Positions 60,113 to 64,000 of a stretch of DNA of 64,000 nt are shown one piece after another. The notes under the pieces are model-generated. The model had not been told where the DNA came from, did no database searches, and saw only the letters and a list, made by a program, of their open reading frames with translations. The position numbers were made by a program, and so were the translations under genes. Each line of letters starts with the position of its first letter. The first letter of the stretch is position 1. The DNA is taken from contig OY744610.1 of the NCBI GenBank assembly GCA_963556255.1, positions 15,113,730 to 15,177,729 on the forward strand, written 5' to 3'. Origin of the DNA: Allolobophora icterica (Eukaryota; Annelida; Clitellata; Crassiclitellata; Lumbricidae).

Positions 60113-61756
60113 TAAAATAATTGGATCATCAAACAAAAAATCATGTGAACTGGACCCTCTTCCCCCATTTATTTTGGTGAACATTTTAGATGATATAGCT
60201 CCATTCCTAGTTTACATATTTAACAGGTCGCTTTCTGAGGGTTATCTACCTGCTTCCCAAAAACGGGCTATTGTTTTCCCGACCTTGAAAAAGCAAAACC
60301 TTGACCAAAATGCCTGTCAAAATTACCGGCCCATCTCTCATCTTTCTTTCCTCTCAAAGACCCTTGAAAGACTAGTTTCACTACAGCTACTCCCCTACTT
60401 TGAGCAAGCTGGGCTTCTCCCGGCCGCCCAATCTGGCTTCAGGGGCCACCATTCCACTGAAACTGCTCTCTTATCCCTACTGTCTGATATTTATACAGCA
60501 ATTGACCACTCTCATCTCTCTCTCCTGGCACTTTTTGATGTCTCATCTGCATTTGACATGGTTGACCATGAGATCCTACTTCAGCGACTTGAACTTTCCT
60601 GTGGCCTTTCTGATGTCCCTCTTCTTTGGTTTAAGTCATACCTCTCTGACCGCTCACAGTTGATTGTCCTTGGTGAAACCAGGACTCAGTGGACAGAGGT
60701 TGAATTTGGCGTTCCCCAGGGCTCGGTGCTTGGTCCCATCCTATACATCCTCTTCACTGCTGATATCCCCTCTCTATTTACTAAACATGGAGCAAATGGC
60801 CATCTTTATGCAGATGATGTTCAGGCTTTTGTACATGGTCCATCAACTGATCAACTCTCTCTTGTTGGCTCCATTGACCATCTAATCTCTGACCTTCACT
60901 ACTGGATGTCGGCTAACCGTCTCTGCCTCAAAAGTGCTAAGACTCAATTGATTTGGTTTGGGACTAGGCAGCAGCTAGCTAAACTTGACTTTCCATTGCT
61001 GACTGAGAATTTCCCTTCTTATAGCTACTCTTCCACCGTTCGCGACCTGGGTGTCACACTTGACTCCTCCCTCACATTCACAAAGCATATCTCCAATTTG
61101 ACTCGCTCCTGCTTCTTTCAACTTAGACGTCTCAGAGCCATAAGACGCTCAGTTTCACCTTCTGTATTCACCACAATAGTTCATGCATTTGTCTGCTCTC
61201 GCTTGGACTACTGCAACTCACTCCTCATGGGTCTCCCTAAGCAGCGTCTTTCCCCCCTTCAATCTGTTCTAAACGCTTCTGCTAGGCTCATCGCTCGACT
61301 GCCCCGCTTTGCCCATATCTCTAATTACATGCTTGATGTCCTGCACTGGCTCCCTATTACTGCGCGCATCCGTTATAAGATCCTTTTCCTTGTCTCTAAA
61401 TCTCAGCAGAGTACTGCCCCGAAATATCTCTCAAACTATATACGAAAGCCGCTATATGCATCTTCTTCTCGGTCATTGCGCTCTGTGAATCGGCTTGATC
61501 TTTTTGTTCCCAGGGCTAAAACGGCCTTGGCCCAGCACCGTGCGTTTGCTGTAGTGGGTCCCACGATATGGAATTACCTTCCCCCTGTGCTAAGGGCCAA
61601 ACTAATGACTACCTTTTCCTCATCGGTCTCGCGTTACCTAAAGGCATTTCTGTTTCCCCGGGGCTTCTGTGCTGAGAGCGCCTCTGAATAGTTACTCTGC
61701 GAGAGGCGCTTTATAAATGTTTAGATACAATACAATACAATACAATACAATACAAT
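60113..61756 (+). mobile_element. 5'-truncated L2-type LINE with (ATACA)n tail
   Basis: Homology to the fragment at 9295-9845 starts at about AAATAATTGGATC (60113). The 3' end is CTGCGAGAGGCGCTTTATAA followed by a short (CAATA)n array, as is usual for L2/CR1 elements that end in short tandem repeats. No endonuclease domain remains. It sits inside the TIR element at 59521-61936. Confidence 0.85.
60174..61691 (+). CDS. L2-type LINE reverse transcriptase (truncated ORF2)
   Basis: 505 codons from the first ATG; the same frame is open upstream to about 60116 (SSNKKSCELDPLPPF), so this ATG is not a true start. Reverse-transcriptase motifs in order: NYRPIS (50-55), QSGFRGHHSTETALL (86-100), LFDVSSAFDMVDH with the first catalytic Asp at 122, GVPQGSVLGP (179-188), YADD (212-215) and LGVTLDSSLTF. 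The C-terminal region has VLHWLPITARIRYKILFLV. The polymerase core is intact but the N-terminal endonuclease is missing, so it is not autonomous. Confidence 0.9.
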   Translation: MVNILDDIAPFLVYIFNRSLSEGYLPASQKRAIVFPTLKKQNLDQNACQNYRPISHLSFLSKTLERLVSLQLLPYFEQAGLLPAAQSGFRGHHSTETALLSLLSDIYTAIDHSHLSLLALFDVSSAFDMVDHEILLQRLELSCGLSDVPLLWFKSYLSDRSQLIVLGETRTQWTEVEFGVPQGSVLGPILYILFTADIPSLFTKHGANGHLYADDVQAFVHGPSTDQLSLVGSIDHLISDLHYWMSANRLCLKSAKTQLIWFGTRQQLAKLDFPLLTENFPSYSYSSTVRDLGVTLDSSLTFTKHISNLTRSCFFQLRRLRAIRRSVSPSVFTTIVHAFVCSRLDYCNSLLMGLPKQRLSPLQSVLNASARLIARLPRFAHISNYMLDVLHWLPITARIRYKILFLVSKSQQSTAPKYLSNYIRKPLYASSSRSLRSVNRLDLFVPRAKTALAQHRAFAVVGPTIWNYLPPVLRAKLMTTFSSSVSRYLKAFLFPRGFCAESASE

Positions 61757-61796
61757 GTCGAATTAACATTTTAAAACCAGACATTAAACCTATTAT

Positions 61797-61931
61797 TCGC
61801 CTTTTTGATTGTCGCCCTTTTGAATGCGCGCTCTTTTGATCAGCGCCCTTTTGAACACGCGCCCTTTTGATAGTCGCCCTTTTGATGTCGCCCTTTTGAT
61901 GATCGCCCTTTCGAAGTCGCCCTTTTGATAG
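61797..61931. repeat. Right arm of 135-bp perfect inverted repeat
   Basis: Reverse complement of 59526-59660. Both arms lie outside the LINE, so they predate or accompany its insertion. Confidence 0.92.
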
Positions 61932-62544
61932 TAAACCTCGAGTTACGAGGAATCGAGTTACGAACGTTACGACCGATAGGCCTATTATGAGGGTTAGATT
62001 TAAAAAAATTGAAATAATAAAAGTGCAGGTTTGAACATACAATATTTATATAGGCCTATACAACTATGATTTTATTCAGATACTTGAAGTTTAAACTGAT
62101 TTTAGTTCAGTGTCAGTAATATTATAGGCCTATTTAAAAAGACGTAAATCCTAAACTTTGTATAACTGATTATAATATTTTTCACAGTTGCGGGCCCGGC
62201 CCGGGCCCCTAAAAGTCGCCGGGCCCCTGGGCATTTGGCCCCCTGCCCCTCCCTCTCGGCGGGCCTGCTTGAACTGGAAGCTGGATTAGCGTGCGATGAA
62301 AATATTATATAATTTGAACTGGAAGCTGGATTGAATGAAAATAATTTAGCAACGTAAACTTCGGATTTTCAACCACTATCAATTTAACAACGTAAAATAC
62401 GGTTTAACCAAAGGAGGTATACATAATGCAGGCCTGCGTATGTCACTCCAGTTAGACAATAACTAGCTAATAATTCAGTACATGTTTCGATCATTAAAAC
62501 ATAGGGCATACTATATGTTTCATTGAGGTTTTGAGTAACTTCGA

Positions 62545-62665
62545 TTTCGGATGACAGGGGGGAAATTGTCCTAGTCCGGGGGAAATTGTCCGGGGAAATT
62601 GTCCGGGGAAACTGTCCTGGGGGAAACTGTCTGGGGGAAATTGTCCGGGGGTAAATGTCCGGCAT
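62545..62665. repeat. GGGGGAAATTGTCCGG array
   Basis: Seven variants of CCGGGGGAAATTGTC in a row. It is the same family, inverted, as 33786-33895 and resembles 27920 and 31570. Confidence 0.7.
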
Positions 62666-62999
62666 TCATATGGTCAATTAGGCGCGCAGCGGATCGATAA
62701 ATGCAACCACGGCAGTTTAGTCCTGCAGACCGGAGGCCAGAGTAAATAGAAAGGCAATAGTGCAGACGAGATGTGACAAAATAATACACAAGAGTGGTTC
62801 CAGCTTCTGTTGACATAGAGCGAGCGACAGTAGGCTACGTTCAGTCGGCCTAGGACCCTATTTCAGTTAAATTATATAGTAAGAAAAGATTGGAGTGACT
62901 AGTATACCCCGTGATCGATCGAGTCAGTCGATCAAGTCGATCGAAACTCGGTCAAGTCAAGTCGGTCGCAAAATCGTCGACTCGATCGACTTGCAAGTA

Positions 63000-63222
63000 T
63001 GTATGCTTGTAGTATGTATGCTTATATGTATGTATGCTTATATGTATGTATATATGCATGTACGAATGCATGTATGTACGAATGTATGCATTAATGCATG
63101 TATGCATGCATGTACGCACGCATGTATGTATGCACGCATGTATGTAGGCCTATGTATGCTTGCATTCATTCATGCATGCATGTATGTATGCACGCATGTG
63201 TGTATGCATGTATACATGTAAG
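63000..63222. repeat. (GTAT)n/(GCAT)n microsatellite
   Basis: About 220 bases of ATGTATGC-type units with internal GCATGCATG palindromes. It is preceded by a short GTCGATCGA-rich segment (62920-62990). Confidence 0.9.
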
Positions 63223-63305
63223 CTACACGACAAATAAATAATTTAATGGTATTCCGTTCAGCATTAGACATTTTGCAGAAGGAAACTATGCCCGTTTCAT
63301 TTAAA

Positions 63306-63343
63306 TCACGATTAGGTCGACACGTTGTGTAGACCCAATCGTG
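63306..63343. repeat. Short hairpin
   Basis: CACGATTAGGTCGACAC and GTGTAGACCCAATCGTG form a stem with a few mismatches or bulges. Confidence 0.6.
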
Positions 63344-64000
63344 ACGTCCTGATCTGAAAATTATGCAACCCTGAAACTAGGAAGGTTTATAATAAATGTG
63401 AAGGCTATAAATCCAGAACTTATAGGCTGGCTAATTCACGCTAAAACCAAACCGAACACTGTGGTATAGGTCTAAGTAATATATCTTGATAGGCCACTAG
63501 GCCTATTTCTTAATCTGTATAAAGTTACAATTTTTTATTTATTCTTAACGGATTAATCGGATTAAATCCATCCGTTGCTGCTTTGTGCATTAGACACCGG
63601 CCCAACAGAAGTTACTAATTACAATTAGGCCTACTTTCACTTCGTCCGCATTTAGAAACGATCGATTTGAAACAGAAAATTTATAATCTGCTGTGAAAAT
63701 ATTTTGTATTAACATTAGTCCTAGTAGTCCAGTCATTAAACAGCAATTTTTAATGGAGGTTCAACAAAATTTGAAGAAAAGGTTTCTCGATGGGTTTCAC
63801 CTCTTTGATACGTCTACATTACAGGATAAAAAGGTTACCAAAATATGACATGGGGAACTATGTGAAAATGGGTCAAATCCAAGATGGCCGCCATCAAAAT
63901 TAACAAAAGTGGAAAAAACTTTCATAATATGGAACCACTCAAGTTAAAATCATCTATGATGAGTCAATTCATATCAGCATATACATATACATGTTATGGA
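63344..64000. other. Gene-free stretch
   Basis: No coding signal. A weak copy of the short dispersed repeat listed at 18289 lies at about 63575-63620. Confidence 0.45.

Larger units (their letters stand above)
59521..61936. mobile_element. TIR element with 140-bp ends made of CAAAAGGGCGA subrepeats
   Basis: A perfect 135-bp inverted repeat (59526-59660 and 61797-61931) is extended by five partly matching bases on each side. CTCGAGTTACG flanks both ends (59510-59520 and 61937-61947), a likely 11-bp target duplication, although CGAGTTACG occurs once more just to the right. Arms consist of variants of ATCAAAAGGGCGAC. Long TIRs and a 9-11-bp duplication would fit a Mutator-like element, but no transposase is present. 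Without the LINE it would be about 775 bp. Confidence 0.75.

Noticed and set aside
61692..62042. 116-codon minus-strand frame with RATIKRARVQKGA text
   Set aside because: Produced by the CAAAAGGGCGA subrepeats of the inverted arm.

Overview
The window reads as nuclear DNA of an invertebrate animal. It has spliced genes with GT-AG introns, a tRNA-derived SINE, L2-type LINEs, many terminal-inverted-repeat (TIR) elements and long microsatellites. There are no bacterial operons, rRNA or CRISPR. The families seen (large Mab-21 proteins, a recombinase gene with a SANT-like tail) suggest a mollusc, another lophotrochozoan or a non-vertebrate deuterostome. The sequence alone does not decide which.

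Left part (1-21.6 kb): three paralogous genes at 3755-6547 (+), 14491-11697 (-) and 21519-18628 (-), each with a single coding exon and encoding about 930-960 aa. Each starts with a cGAS/Mab-21-type nucleotidyltransferase module: a GS motif, a DxD pair and a later Asp, followed by a highly conserved Mab-21 helical region. Each continues into a roughly 600-aa helical, TPR-like C-terminal region. All three keep the predicted catalytic acids. Each has a 3' splice site just before its ATG, which suggests a noncoding leader exon. The middle gene has a one-base frameshift. This looks like a small cluster of cGAS-like receptor (cGLR) candidates with an uncharacterised C-terminal module and is the most interesting biology here.

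Middle part (21.6-37 kb): no convincing host gene. It holds L2 fragments, a three-level nest of DNA transposons (28116-31098) with a pogo-like transposase relic, satellites rich in TGACGTCA, a SINE with an 18-bp target-site duplication, a 100-bp hairpin and a 0.7-kb polypyrimidine tract.

Right part (37.4-52.3 kb): a nine-exon gene whose intron phases all agree. It encodes a protein of about 860 aa with a B-box-like finger, C2H2-like fingers, a tyrosine-recombinase core and a Myb/SANT-like tail, resembling a multicopy metazoan family. Exon 2 has a likely homopolymer frameshift. Exons 6 and 7 are a tandem duplication, and decayed copies of exon 9 follow the gene.

Far right (54.5-62.3 kb): a 200-N gap joins two near-identical copies. 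Sequence 57610-58526 repeats 44892-45808, then 58525-61540 repeats 54545-57409. This is best read as two haplotypes placed end to end, the second lacking 8,738 bp that carry exons 4-9 of the recombinase gene. The second copy reveals another nest: hAT element, then an element with 135-bp perfect inverted repeats, then a 5'-truncated L2 LINE with an intact reverse transcriptase core.
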